The notes under the pieces were generated by a model that worked only from the letters and a program-made list of their open reading frames with translations, searched no databases and was not told the origin of the DNA. DNA of 64,000 nt from Marvinbryantia sp. (lineage in GTDB: Bacteria; Bacillota; Clostridia; Lachnospirales; Lachnospiraceae), in assembly GCA_016297895.1 (NCBI GenBank), contig JAEDFS010000005.1:1-64000 (forward strand). Direction: 5' to 3'. Below are positions 39,815-49,649 of this stretch, piece after piece. How positions within the stretch are numbered: the first letter of the stretch is position 1; every line of letters begins with the position of its first letter. Both the position numbers and the translations under genes were made by a program.

Positions 39815-42475
39815 GTGGAACAGTTAACACCAATGATGCAGCAGTACATGGAGACGAAAAAGAACTATCAGGACTGCATTCTGTTTTATCGTCTCGGTGA
39901 CTTTTATGAAATGTTTTTTGACGATGCACTGGTGGCATCAAAAGAACTTGAGATCACGCTGACCGGAAAAAACTGCGGTCAGGAGGAACGGGCGCCCATG
40001 TGCGGCGTTCCTTTTCATGCTGTGGACAATTATCTGAATAAGCTGGTATCAAAGGGCTATAAAGTGGCCATCTGTGAGCAGGTGGAAGATCCGAAGACTG
40101 CCAGGGGAATCGTGAAACGTGAGGTGATTCGGATCGTTACTCCCGGTACGAATCTGGACACCCTGGCCCTTGATGAGACAAAGAATAATTATCTGATGTG
40201 TATCGTTTATATGGCAGATACCTACGGAATCTCCATTGCAGATATCTCCACCGGGGCCTATTTTGTGACAGAGGTGGATACTGACAGAAAGCTTCTGGAT
40301 GAGATCTCCAAGTTTACACCTACGGAAATCATCTGCAACCATTCTTTTGCAGTCAGCGGTATCGATCTGGAAGACTTCAAAAACCGTCTGGGCATCACGG
40401 TATTTTCCCTGGATGCCTGGTATTTTGATGATGATCTGTGCAAGAGATCCCTTATGGAGCATTTTAAAGTAAGCACCCTTGCCGGTCTTGGACTGGAAGA
40501 CTTTAACTGCGGTGTGATCGCAGCAGGCGCACTGATGCAGTATCTGATCGAGACACAGAAAAATCAGATCTCCAATCTTACCAGGCTGACTCCCTATAAG
40601 ACAGGTAAATTCATGATCCTGGACAGTTCCACCAGAAGAAATCTGGAATTGTGTGAAACTCTTCGGGAAAAACAGAAAAAGGGCTCTCTTTTATGGGTAC
40701 TGGACAAGACAAAGACCGCCATGGGGGCACGTATGCTTCGAAGCTTTCTGGAACAGCCATTGATTGACATCGAAGAAATTGAGCGCAGGCAATCTGCCAT
40801 AGCAGAACTCAATCAAAATGCGATCGCCCGGGAAGAGATCCGGGAATATTTAAATCCGGTATATGACCTGGAGCGACTGATCAGTAAGATCAGCTACCAG
40901 ACTGCCAATCCCAGAGATCTGATTGCTTTTAAGTCTTCCCTGTCCATGCTTCCTCATATCAAATATATTATGGGAGATTTTAACAGTGATCTTCTATGTT
41001 CTATTCGTGAAGATATGGATACCCTGGAGGATCTCTGCAGTCTGATCGACCGGGCTATCTGTGAGGATCCACCCATCTCTGTCCGGGATGGAGATATGAT
41101 CCGGGAAGGATTCCATGAAGAAATCGACCGGCTTCGTCAGGCAAAGACAGAGGGAAAGACCTGGCTTGCCGAACTGGAAGCAAAGGAGCGGGAAAAAACC
41201 GGAATCAAAAATCTCCGGATCAAATATAATAAAGTGTTCGGTTATTACCTGGAAGTCACGAATTCTTACAAGGATATGGTTCCGGATTATTATACAAGAA
41301 AACAGACTCTTGCCAATGCAGAGCGCTATATTACTCCGGAACTGAAGGAACTGGAGGATATGATCCTTGGAGCGGAAGATAAGCTGGTTTCTCTGGAATA
41401 TACTTTGTTCTGCCAGGTGAGGGATACCATCGGGGCAGAGGTTGGAAGAATTCAGAAAACGGCAAAAGCGGTGGCAGGAATCGATGTATTTGCTTCTCTG
41501 TCGCTTGTTGCGGAGCGGAACAACTATGTGTGTCCCAAAATGAATACAAAGGGATTGATCCATATCAAGGACGGCCGTCATCCGGTGGTGGAAAAAATGA
41601 TCCATAATGATATGTTTATCGCCAATGATACCTATCTGGATAATGGGAAAAACAGGATCTCCATTATTACCGGGCCAAACATGGCAGGAAAATCCACTTA
41701 TATGCGTCAGACGGCACTGATCGTTCTGATGGCCCAGATCGGCTCCTTTGTTCCCGCTTCCAGCGCAAAGATCGGAATCGTGGACCGGATCTTTACCAGA
41801 GTAGGCGCATCGGATGATCTGGCATCGGGTCAGAGTACCTTTATGGTGGAAATGACAGAGGTGGCAAATATCTTAAGAAATGCCACTTCTGACAGCCTCC
41901 TGGTGCTGGATGAGATCGGAAGGGGTACCAGTACCTTTGACGGACTGAGCATCGCCTGGGCCGTGGTGGAACATATCAGCAATCCGAAGCTTCTGGGTGC
42001 AAAGACTCTGTTTGCCACCCATTATCACGAACTGACCGAGCTGGAAGGGAAACTGTCCAATGTAAATAATTACTGTATTGCCGTAAAGGAAAAAGGCGAT
42101 GATATCGTATTCTTAAGAAAAATCGTAAAAGGCGGAGCAGATAAGAGCTACGGTATCCAGGTGGCCAAACTTGCCGGGGTTCCTGACAGTGTCATTGCCC
42201 GGGCAAAGGAACTGGTACAGGAACTGAGTGATGCAGATATTACGGAAGCAGTCAGTGAGAGCAAGACGGAGGGAAAGAGCCGGCATAAGTCTCATGTGAA
42301 AAAGTACGATCAGGTGGATCTGGATCAGATGACCCTGTTCGATACGGTCAGTGATGAGGATGTGTTAAATGAACTGAAGGAAATTGAGATTTCCACATTG
42401 ACCCCTATCGAGGCACTGAATGTACTGAACAGGCTTCAGAACAGACTGAAAAATCGCTGGGAGAGCGGAGCGTAA
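39815..42475 (+). CDS. mutS: DNA mismatch repair protein MutS
   Basis: An 886-residue MutS with the mismatch-reading motif region DFYEMFFDDA (Phe-x-Glu class) near residues 27-40, the core and clamp domains, and the ATPase with GPNMAGKSTYMRQ from residue 620 and LLVLDEIGRGTSTFDG. It recognises mispairs and recruits MutL, encoded 31 nt downstream. GTG start at 39815. Near the C-terminus a Lys-rich stretch precedes the DLDQMTLFD motif (about 830), which resembles a beta-clamp binding site. Confidence 0.96.
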   Translation: MEQLTPMMQQYMETKKNYQDCILFYRLGDFYEMFFDDALVASKELEITLTGKNCGQEERAPMCGVPFHAVDNYLNKLVSKGYKVAICEQVEDPKTARGIVKREVIRIVTPGTNLDTLALDETKNNYLMCIVYMADTYGISIADISTGAYFVTEVDTDRKLLDEISKFTPTEIICNHSFAVSGIDLEDFKNRLGITVFSLDAWYFDDDLCKRSLMEHFKVSTLAGLGLEDFNCGVIAAGALMQYLIETQKNQISNLTRLTPYKTGKFMILDSSTRRNLELCETLREKQKKGSLLWVLDKTKTAMGARMLRSFLEQPLIDIEEIERRQSAIAELNQNAIAREEIREYLNPVYDLERLISKISYQTANPRDLIAFKSSLSMLPHIKYIMGDFNSDLLCSIREDMDTLEDLCSLIDRAICEDPPISVRDGDMIREGFHEEIDRLRQAKTEGKTWLAELEAKEREKTGIKNLRIKYNKVFGYYLEVTNSYKDMVPDYYTRKQTLANAERYITPELKELEDMILGAEDKLVSLEYTLFCQVRDTIGAEVGRIQKTAKAVAGIDVFASLSLVAERNNYVCPKMNTKGLIHIKDGRHPVVEKMIHNDMFIANDTYLDNGKNRISIITGPNMAGKSTYMRQTALIVLMAQIGSFVPASSAKIGIVDRIFTRVGASDDLASGQSTFMVEMTEVANILRNATSDSLLVLDEIGRGTSTFDGLSIAWAVVEHISNPKLLGAKTLFATHYHELTELEGKLSNVNNYCIAVKEKGDDIVFLRKIVKGGADKSYGIQVAKLAGVPDSVIARAKELVQELSDADITEAVSESKTEGKSRHKSHVKKYDQVDLDQMTLFDTVSDEDVLNELKEIEISTLTPIEALNVLNRLQNRLKNRWESGA

Positions 42476-42506
42476 GAGAAATAAACCCACAGGAGGAAAG
42501 AAAACG

Positions 42507-44423
42507 TTGACAAATCAGATTCAGGTTCTGGATCAACAGACGATCGACAAAATTGCAGCCGGAGAAGTCATTGAAAGACCATCCTCCATAGTGAAAGAGC
42601 TGGTGGAGAACGCTATTGACGCAGGCGCCACTGCAGTGACAGTGGAGATCCGTGACGGCGGAATTTCCTTTATCCGGATCACCGACAACGGCATGGGGAT
42701 CCTGCCGGAACAGGTGCCTCTTGCGTTTCTGCGTCATGCCACCAGCAAAATTCGAAAAGTGGAGGATCTTTTAGGCGTCACTTCACTTGGTTTCCGGGGT
42801 GAGGCGCTCTCCAGCATTGCAGCAGTGTGCCAGGTGGAGCTGATCACTAAAACCACAGAACAGCTGACCGGTATCCGTTACCTGATCGAAGGCGGAAAAG
42901 AAAAGAGTATGGAAGAGATCGGGGCACCGAACGGCACGACCTTTCTGGTGAGAAACATCTTTTTTAATACGCCGGCAAGAAAAAAATTCTTAAAAACAGC
43001 TCAGACGGAAGCCGGTTATATCAGTGATATGATGGAGCGGATCGCTCTGTCCCATCCGGAGGTATCCTTTAAGTTTTTGAATAACAACCAGACCAGAATG
43101 CATACTTCCGGAAATCATAACCTGAAAGATATCATTTATAATATATACGGACGGGATATTGCCGCAAACCTGCTGGAGATCAGAAAAGAATCGGAATCGG
43201 TACAGATCAGCGGATTTATCGGGAAACCGGTGATCTCCAGGGGAAACCGCAATTATGAGAACTATTTTGTGAACGGGCGTTATATCAAAAGCAGCGTGCT
43301 GTCAAAAGCAATCGAAGACGCCTATGATACCTTTATGATGAAGCATAAATATCCCTTTACCGCACTTCATTTTACCATCGACGGAAATCTTTTGGATATC
43401 AATGTTCATCCGACCAAGATGGAGCTGCGCTTTTCTGACAATGAAGCCATCTATCAGCTTGTCTTTGCAACCGTGCGGGAAGCACTGACCCATAAAGAAA
43501 TGATACCGAAGGTGAGTGTAACGGATCAGAAAGAGGAACGGATGGAAAAGCTTCGACTCCAGAAGGAAGAACAGAAGCAGCAGGTAAAAGAAAGAATCCC
43601 GGAGCCTTTTGAAGTACGAAGAAGAGAGGCGGTTTTCCTGAAAAGTGCTGCTGCAGTCAGTACCCCGCAGAGGGTAAAAGAAACCGGCTCCTATGGGACA
43701 GACAAAGAGGGAAAGCGGCAGGAGAGACCGGTTTTGCCGACAAACCCTGTTTCGGAAGAACCGGTTTTGAAAACACCGATCTCGAAAACACCGGTATCGG
43801 AGCAGCTTACACTATTTGAGGATAAGCTGCTGTCAAAGGAAAATGTAAAGGAACATCGTATCATCGGTCAGCTGTTTGACACATACTGGCTTGTGGAATT
43901 CCGGGATCAGCTATTTATCATTGATCAGCATGCGGCACATGAAAAGGTGCTGTATGAACGGACTATGAAGACACTAAAAGACCGGATCTATACCTCACAG
44001 AATCTGAATCCACCGGTGATCTTAAGCCTCAGTCTGGGAGAGGAAGCGCTGCTGAAAAAATATATGGATAACTTTACACGGATCGGATTTGAGATCGAAG
44101 AATTTGGCGGGAAGGAATATGCCCTGCGTGCGGTGCCTGATAATCTGTTTGGAATCAGTCAGGAAGATCTGTTCCTGGAAATGCTGGACAGCCTTGGCGG
44201 TCAGGAAGAAACTATGAAAGCGGATAGCATCAATGAAAAGATCGCATCCATGTCCTGTAAAGCAGCGGTCAAGGGAAATCATAAAATGTCCGTACCGGAG
44301 ATCCATGCGCTGATCGACGAACTGATGACGCTGGAAAACCCCTATCATTGTCCTCATGGCCGCCCAACGATCATTTCCATGTCGAAATATGATATCGAAC
44401 GGAAATTTAAAAGAATTGTATGA
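42507..44423 (+). CDS. mutL: DNA mismatch repair protein MutL
   Basis: A 638-residue MutL. The N-terminal GHKL ATPase has IDKIAAGEVIERPSSIVKELVENAIDAGAT, GFRGEAL and NTPARKKFLK; a variable Lys/Glu/Pro-rich linker (about 335-440) contains the repeated ...KTPISKTPVSEQL; the C-terminal dimerisation domain has DQHAAHEKVLYER, typical of endonuclease-type MutL in Gram-positives. The start codon is TTG 42507 after AGGAGGAAAG. miaA follows after 15 nt. Confidence 0.95.
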   Translation: MTNQIQVLDQQTIDKIAAGEVIERPSSIVKELVENAIDAGATAVTVEIRDGGISFIRITDNGMGILPEQVPLAFLRHATSKIRKVEDLLGVTSLGFRGEALSSIAAVCQVELITKTTEQLTGIRYLIEGGKEKSMEEIGAPNGTTFLVRNIFFNTPARKKFLKTAQTEAGYISDMMERIALSHPEVSFKFLNNNQTRMHTSGNHNLKDIIYNIYGRDIAANLLEIRKESESVQISGFIGKPVISRGNRNYENYFVNGRYIKSSVLSKAIEDAYDTFMMKHKYPFTALHFTIDGNLLDINVHPTKMELRFSDNEAIYQLVFATVREALTHKEMIPKVSVTDQKEERMEKLRLQKEEQKQQVKERIPEPFEVRRREAVFLKSAAAVSTPQRVKETGSYGTDKEGKRQERPVLPTNPVSEEPVLKTPISKTPVSEQLTLFEDKLLSKENVKEHRIIGQLFDTYWLVEFRDQLFIIDQHAAHEKVLYERTMKTLKDRIYTSQNLNPPVILSLSLGEEALLKKYMDNFTRIGFEIEEFGGKEYALRAVPDNLFGISQEDLFLEMLDSLGGQEETMKADSINEKIASMSCKAAVKGNHKMSVPEIHALIDELMTLENPYHCPHGRPTIISMSKYDIERKFKRIV

Positions 44424-44438
44424 AACAGGAGGAAGGAC

Positions 44439-45386
44439 ATGGAGAAAAAACCATTGCTGATACTGGCAGGGCCTACTGCGGTGGGGAAGACAGCCCTTTC
44501 CATTTCTCTGGCAAAAGCAGTGAACGGAGAGATCATATCTGCGGATTCCATGCAGGTCTATCGGGGAATGGATATCGGTTCCGCCAAGATTCGTCCGGAA
44601 GAGATGGATGGAGTGCCCCATTATCTGATCGATGAGCTGGATCCGGAGGAAGAATTTCATGTGGTACTCTTCCAGAAGCTGGCCAGACAGTATATGGAGC
44701 AGATCTGGGCAAAGGGGAAAATTCCCATTCTGGTAGGCGGAACCGGGTTTTATATTCAGGCTGTTCTGTATGATATTGATTTTACAGAAAACGGGGAAGA
44801 CAGTGCATGTCGGCGTGAGCTGGAAATGCTGGCAAAAGAAAAAGGTGCTGCATATCTTCACCGGCTGCTTCAGGAGGCAGATCCGAAGGCGGCAGAGGAG
44901 ATCCACGCAAATAATGTAAAACGAGTCATTCGGGCACTGGAATATTACAGGGAGACCGGTGAACCGATCTCTGCGCACAACGAAATCCAGAGACAGAAAG
45001 AATCCCCCTATCGTTTTGCTTATTTTGTTCTCAATGAGGAGCGGAGAATCCTTTACGAAAAAATCAATGGAAGGATCGATCAGATGCTGGAACAGGGGCT
45101 GATCGATGAGGTAAGGAAATTAAAGGAGAAGGGGTATACCCGTGATATGGTGTCCATGCAGGGACTGGGATATAAAGAGATCCTGGATTATCTGAACGGG
45201 CAGTGCAGTCTTGACGAGGCTGTCTATCGTCTGAAACGGGACACCAGGCACTTTGCAAAACGGCAGATCACCTGGATGAAACGTGAGAGGGATGTCTGCT
45301 GGGTTCAGAAGGAAGATTTTCAGAATGATCCTGATAGGATGCTTGCCTATATGCTTGGAATTGTAAGAGAGAAAGGAATTATATAG
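44439..45386 (+). CDS. miaA: tRNA dimethylallyltransferase MiaA
   Basis: A 315-residue enzyme adding a dimethylallyl group to A37 of tRNAs reading UNN codons. P-loop LAGPTAVGKTALSISLA at residues 7-23, SADSMQVYRGMDIGSAK and VGGTGFYIQAVLYD are all present. The product is the substrate of MiaB, encoded in the same cluster. ATG follows AGGAGGAAGG. Confidence 0.95.
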   Translation: MEKKPLLILAGPTAVGKTALSISLAKAVNGEIISADSMQVYRGMDIGSAKIRPEEMDGVPHYLIDELDPEEEFHVVLFQKLARQYMEQIWAKGKIPILVGGTGFYIQAVLYDIDFTENGEDSACRRELEMLAKEKGAAYLHRLLQEADPKAAEEIHANNVKRVIRALEYYRETGEPISAHNEIQRQKESPYRFAYFVLNEERRILYEKINGRIDQMLEQGLIDEVRKLKEKGYTRDMVSMQGLGYKEILDYLNGQCSLDEAVYRLKRDTRHFAKRQITWMKRERDVCWVQKEDFQNDPDRMLAYMLGIVREKGII

Positions 45387-45388
45387 TA

Positions 45389-46675
45389 ATGAAAGCAACA
45401 TTGGAAGAAATGTACCGTGATCTTGGAATCAGCAGGCAGGTATATGAATATGGAAAAGAAATTGAGGAACAGCTGAAGGAACGGTTTCAAAAGATAGAGG
45501 AAACGGTGGAATACAACCAGATGAAAGTGATCGGGGCCATGCAGAAGGCAAGAGTCAGCGCCGAATGCTTCCAGAGCAGTACCGGGTACGGATATAACGA
45601 CCTGGGAAGAGAGACTCTGGAAGAAGTCTATGCAAATGTATTCCACACCGAAGCAGCTCTGGTTCGTCCCCAGATCACCTGCGGTACCCATGCCCTGGCT
45701 GTGGCCCTGGCCGGCAATCTGCGTCCCGGGGATGAGATGATCTCCATCTCCGGAAAACCCTACGACACCCTGGAGGAGGTGATCGGTATCCGGCCGTCCA
45801 ACGGTTCACTGGCCGAATACGGAATCACTTACGGACAGGTAGATCTGCTTCCGAACGGAGAATTTGATTTTGACGGTATCAGAGCGGCAATCAGCGAAAA
45901 GACAAAGCTTGTGGAGATTCAGCGCTCCAAAGGATATCAGACGAGACCAACGCTGTCAGTAGAAAAGATCGCACAGGCTATTTCATTTGTAAAAAGTATC
46001 CGCCAGGATATGATTGTGATGGTAGATAACTGTTACGGAGAATTTGTGGAGTGTGAAGAGCCCAGTGATTACGGTGCTGACATGGTAGTGGGTTCCCTGA
46101 TCAAGAACCCGGGAGGCGGTCTGGCTCCCATCGGGGGTTATATTGCAGGAACCGCCAGATGTGTGGAGAATGCGGCTTACCGTCTTTCCTCACCGGGACT
46201 GGGAAAGGAAGTCGGTGCGACCCTCGGGGTAAACAAAGACTTTTTCCAGGGACTGTTTCTGGCACCCACTGTGGTTGGGGGAGCATTAAAAGGAGCTGTT
46301 TTTGCAGCTAACATTTACGAAAAGCTGGGCTTTCATGTAGTTCCTGACGGAAAAGAAAGCCGTCATGATATTATTCAGGCTGTGGAATTCGGATTTCCGG
46401 AAGGGGTGATCGCATTCTGTGAGGGAATCCAGTCTGCGGCACCGGTAGACAGCTATGTGACACCGGAACCATGGGCGATGCCGGGTTATGACAGCGATGT
46501 GATCATGGCAGCAGGTGCCTTTATCCAGGGTTCTTCCATCGAATTGAGTGCGGACGGACCCATTAAACCGCCCTATGCCGTATATTTTCAGGGAGGACTG
46601 ACCTGGCAGCACGCCAGGCTTGGTATTTTGAAATCACTGCAGAGTCTTGTGGATAAAAAACTGGTGACATTATGA
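45389..46675 (+). CDS. PLP-dependent methionine gamma-lyase-like protein (YnbB / aluminum-resistance family)
   Basis: A 428-residue PLP protein of the aluminum-resistance family related to Cys/Met metabolism lyases. Seen: SSTGYGYNDLGRETLEEVYA, RPQITCGTHALAVALAGNLRPGD, VMVDNCYGEFVE and VVGSLIKNPGGGLAPIGGYIAG, in which the Lys is the likely Schiff-base residue. The substrate is not established. In Firmicutes this gene often lies next to miaA and hfq; no hfq gene is seen here. Its stop overlaps the next gene (ATGA). Confidence 0.88.
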   Translation: MKATLEEMYRDLGISRQVYEYGKEIEEQLKERFQKIEETVEYNQMKVIGAMQKARVSAECFQSSTGYGYNDLGRETLEEVYANVFHTEAALVRPQITCGTHALAVALAGNLRPGDEMISISGKPYDTLEEVIGIRPSNGSLAEYGITYGQVDLLPNGEFDFDGIRAAISEKTKLVEIQRSKGYQTRPTLSVEKIAQAISFVKSIRQDMIVMVDNCYGEFVECEEPSDYGADMVVGSLIKNPGGGLAPIGGYIAGTARCVENAAYRLSSPGLGKEVGATLGVNKDFFQGLFLAPTVVGGALKGAVFAANIYEKLGFHVVPDGKESRHDIIQAVEFGFPEGVIAFCEGIQSAAPVDSYVTPEPWAMPGYDSDVIMAAGAFIQGSSIELSADGPIKPPYAVYFQGGLTWQHARLGILKSLQSLVDKKLVTL

Positions 46676-47910
46676 AGCAGGTGATAGTAATAGGAGGCGG
46701 TGCCTCCGGACTCATGGCTGCTGTGACAGCTGCTTCAAACGGAGCAAAGGTTACCCTTCTGGAAGGAATGGAAAAGCCGGGAAAAAAGATCCTGGTGACA
46801 GGAAACGGAAGATGCAACCTGACCAATACCGATGAAACAAGAAAAGACCGGTATCGGGGAAGTAATCCGGATTTTATTGAGTCTGTTATCGGACAGTTTC
46901 CGGTTCGGAAAACCATGGAATATTTTGAACAGCTGGGTCTGCTTCTTCAGATACGAAACGGTTATGTGTATCCTTATGTGAATCAGGCATCTGCTGTACA
47001 GGAGCTGCTTCTTCTGGAAGCAGCCAGACTCCATGTAAAAGTGAAATGCAATGAAAAGGTAAAGACGCTGGAACCAACAGAAAACGGCTGGAAGGTGCAG
47101 ACTGAGACCTGGTGCTATTCCTGCCATCGTGTGATCCTGGCTGCCGGTTCCTGTGCAGCTCCCGGTACCGGATCAGATGGAAGCGGGTATGTTCTGGCAA
47201 AGAACCTTGGGCACAGGATCATTGCACCCATGGAAGCACTGGTGCCTTTAAAAGTGAGTGAAAACTGGGTCAGAAAGCTGTCCGGGATCCGGATGCCGGC
47301 CGGAATCACTTTGAAAATACTTCCGGATGGAAAGCAAAGGGATTGTCCGCTCCTGGGATGCTTTCACGAAGACGGAGAACTTCAGTGGACAGAATACGGA
47401 ATTTCCGGAATCGTTGTGTTTCAGTTAAGCAGATATGCGGTAAGGGCTCTGGCCGAAAAGAAAGCAGTACTGGCGGAGCTGGATCTGATGCCGGAATATG
47501 AAGAAGAACAGCTTTTCCGGCATATGAAAAACAGAATGCGATATGAAAGGACAGAGGAATGGCTGACAGGACTGCTTCCGAAAAAGATGATTCCCGTGAT
47601 TCTGGAACTGTGCGGACTGAAATCATCAAAGAAGATATCTGAGCTTACGGAATCGGAGATCAGATCCGTTGTGCATAAGTGTAAACAACTGACACTTCAT
47701 GTTACCGGATGCAAGTCCTTTGAAGCCGCTCAGGTATGTTCCGGAGGAGTGGATACCGACCAGGCAGATCCTCTGACTCTGGAATCCAAACGTACCCCGG
47801 GTCTTTATTTTGCGGGAGAAGTGCTGGATGTGGATGGGATCTGCGGAGGGTATAACCTTCAGTGGGCCTGGTCCAGCGGATATACGGCAGGACTTCACAG
47901 TGCACAGTAA
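46672..47910 (+). CDS. HI0933/BaiN-like NAD(P)/FAD-dependent oxidoreductase
   Basis: A 412-residue flavoprotein. N-terminal FAD motif VIVIGGGASGLMAAVTAASNGA, then LLEGMEKPGKKILVTGNGRCNLTN, the HI0933-like hallmark, and C-terminal GLYFAGEVLDVDGICGGYNLQWAWSSG. Some relatives (BaiN) reduce bile-acid intermediates in gut Clostridia, but most members have unknown substrates, so no function is asserted. It is coupled to the upstream lyase and 27 nt ahead of a second flavoprotein. Confidence 0.85.
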   Translation: MKQVIVIGGGASGLMAAVTAASNGAKVTLLEGMEKPGKKILVTGNGRCNLTNTDETRKDRYRGSNPDFIESVIGQFPVRKTMEYFEQLGLLLQIRNGYVYPYVNQASAVQELLLLEAARLHVKVKCNEKVKTLEPTENGWKVQTETWCYSCHRVILAAGSCAAPGTGSDGSGYVLAKNLGHRIIAPMEALVPLKVSENWVRKLSGIRMPAGITLKILPDGKQRDCPLLGCFHEDGELQWTEYGISGIVVFQLSRYAVRALAEKKAVLAELDLMPEYEEEQLFRHMKNRMRYERTEEWLTGLLPKKMIPVILELCGLKSSKKISELTESEIRSVVHKCKQLTLHVTGCKSFEAAQVCSGGVDTDQADPLTLESKRTPGLYFAGEVLDVDGICGGYNLQWAWSSGYTAGLHSAQ

Positions 47911-47937
47911 AAGACAGATCAGAAGGGAGAAATCCAT

Positions 47938-49527
47938 ATGCTTCGAATTTTACAATTAAAGCTTCCCCTTGATTATACAGAGGAGTTTTTATATCAGGCA
48001 GCTGCAAAAGAGCTTCGGATCCCGGTGGCCCGTATCCGAAATGTCAGGATCAGAAAACGTTCTTTGGATGCCAGAAAAAAACAGGAGATTCATTACAGTG
48101 CGGTTGCAGACGCAGAAGTGGAAAAGGAAGAAAGTATCTTAAAAAAATGCAGGAACAGTCAGATACAGCAGGTGCATGATGTGACCTATGTCATTCCTGA
48201 ATGCGGATCCGTTTCATTAAAGCATCGTCCGGTTATTGTGGGGACGGGGCCTGCCGGATTGTTTTGCGGTCTTCTTCTGGCGAGAGCGGGATATCGTCCC
48301 ATTCTTCTGGAGCGGGGAGAAGATGTGGAAAAAAGGACCCGGACGGTGGAAACATTCTGGGAAAGAGGAATCCTCAAAGAAAATTCCAATGTACAGTTCG
48401 GGGAAGGGGGAGCCGGTACGTTTTCCGACGGAAAACTGAATACCATGGTAAAGGATACCATGGGAAGAAACCGGTTTGTCCTGGAAACGTTTGCAGAAGC
48501 CGGAGCAGATCCAAACATCCTGTTTCTGAATAAACCCCACATTGGCACGGATGTTCTGAGAAAAGTTGTAAAAAACATGCGACAGGAGATTCTGGATCTG
48601 GGAGGAGAAGTATGGTTTGAAAGCCAGCTCACGGATATTCAGATGAAAGACGGAAGAATTGACTCTGTCACCATTGGGAAAGACCGCAGACTGGACTGCG
48701 AAGTTCTGATACTTGCCATCGGTCACAGTGCGAGGGATACCTTTGCCATGCTGGAGAAAAAAGGGATACGGATGAGCGCCAAATCCTTTGCAGTCGGACT
48801 TCGAATCGAACATCCCCAGTCTCTGATCAACAAAGCTCAATATGGACAGGAAAATCATCCCCTTCTTCCGGCAGCAGATTATAAGCTGACACGGAAACTT
48901 CAGAATGGAAGAGGAATCTACTCTTTCTGTATGTGTCCCGGAGGATATGTGGTAAATGCTTCTTCCGAAAAAGAAAGGATCGCTGTAAACGGCATGAGTT
49001 ATCATGCCCGGGACAGCCGCAATGCCAACAGTGCCATGATTGTCACTGTCACGCCGGAGGATTTTGGATCGGAAGGTGTCCTTGCAGGTGTAAAGTTTCA
49101 GCAGAAGCTGGAAGCTCTGGCCTGGAAGGCAGGAAACGGAAGCGTACCGGTCCAGCTTTTCGGAGATTTCTTAAGAAAACAGGAGAGCCGTGAACTTGGA
49201 GATGTGATTCCCTGCATCAAAGGAAGCTGGAAGCTTTCTGATCTTCGAAGCGTGCTTCCAAAGTTCCTGGGAGATTCTCTTGAGGAGGGTGTTCTGGCTT
49301 TTGAGCGTATCATACCCGGTTTTTCCAGATATGATGCACTGTTTTCCGGTGTGGAGAGCCGGACATCCTCACCGGTCAGAATTGAGAGAAATGAGGAGTT
49401 ACTTTCCAACGTAGCCGGCCTTTATCCCTGCGGGGAGGGAGCCGGATATGCGGGAGGAATCACTTCCGCAGCCATGGATGGCATGAAGACAGCAGAAGCC
49501 ATTATAAAAAAGTACACAAAATTTTAA
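47938..49527 (+). CDS. Uncharacterised FAD-dependent dehydrogenase (COG2509 type)
   Basis: A 529-residue protein. A basic N-terminal domain (residues 1-90, with IRNVRIRKRSLDARKKQEIHY) precedes the FAD site RPVIVGTGPAGLFCGLLLARAGYRPILLERGEDVEKR, NVQFGEGGAGTFSDGKLNT, and a C-terminal GLYPCGEGAGYAGGITSAAMDGMKTAEAI. This layout is that of a conserved but functionally unassigned dehydrogenase family. It shares the operon with the HI0933-like flavoprotein. A terminator lies between it and radC. Confidence 0.85.
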   Translation: MLRILQLKLPLDYTEEFLYQAAAKELRIPVARIRNVRIRKRSLDARKKQEIHYSAVADAEVEKEESILKKCRNSQIQQVHDVTYVIPECGSVSLKHRPVIVGTGPAGLFCGLLLARAGYRPILLERGEDVEKRTRTVETFWERGILKENSNVQFGEGGAGTFSDGKLNTMVKDTMGRNRFVLETFAEAGADPNILFLNKPHIGTDVLRKVVKNMRQEILDLGGEVWFESQLTDIQMKDGRIDSVTIGKDRRLDCEVLILAIGHSARDTFAMLEKKGIRMSAKSFAVGLRIEHPQSLINKAQYGQENHPLLPAADYKLTRKLQNGRGIYSFCMCPGGYVVNASSEKERIAVNGMSYHARDSRNANSAMIVTVTPEDFGSEGVLAGVKFQQKLEALAWKAGNGSVPVQLFGDFLRKQESRELGDVIPCIKGSWKLSDLRSVLPKFLGDSLEEGVLAFERIIPGFSRYDALFSGVESRTSSPVRIERNEELLSNVAGLYPCGEGAGYAGGITSAAMDGMKTAEAIIKKYTKF

Positions 49528-49586
49528 GGATTCCGTTCTATACTTTTCAGGTAAATTATGCTAGAATGATGTTCGAGAACGTAGGC

Positions 49587-49618
49587 AGCTTCTGAAATGT
49601 TGTTTCCAGAAGCTTTTT
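49587..49618 (+). terminator. Terminator upstream of radC
   Basis: AGCTTCTG (49587-49594) pairs with CAGAAGCT (49607-49614) around a 12-nt loop and is followed by TTTT. It probably ends the flavoprotein transcript; a palindrome GTTCGAGAAC (49571-49580) lies just upstream. Confidence 0.65.
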
Positions 49619-49649
49619 GTGGTTCTCCGGCCGGGAGACGCAAAAGAGT

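Noticed and set aside
49571..49580. GTTCGAGAAC as a LexA (SOS) box before radC
   Set aside because: Gram-positive LexA boxes read GAAC-N4-GTTC; here the half-sites are in the opposite order with a 2-nt spacer.
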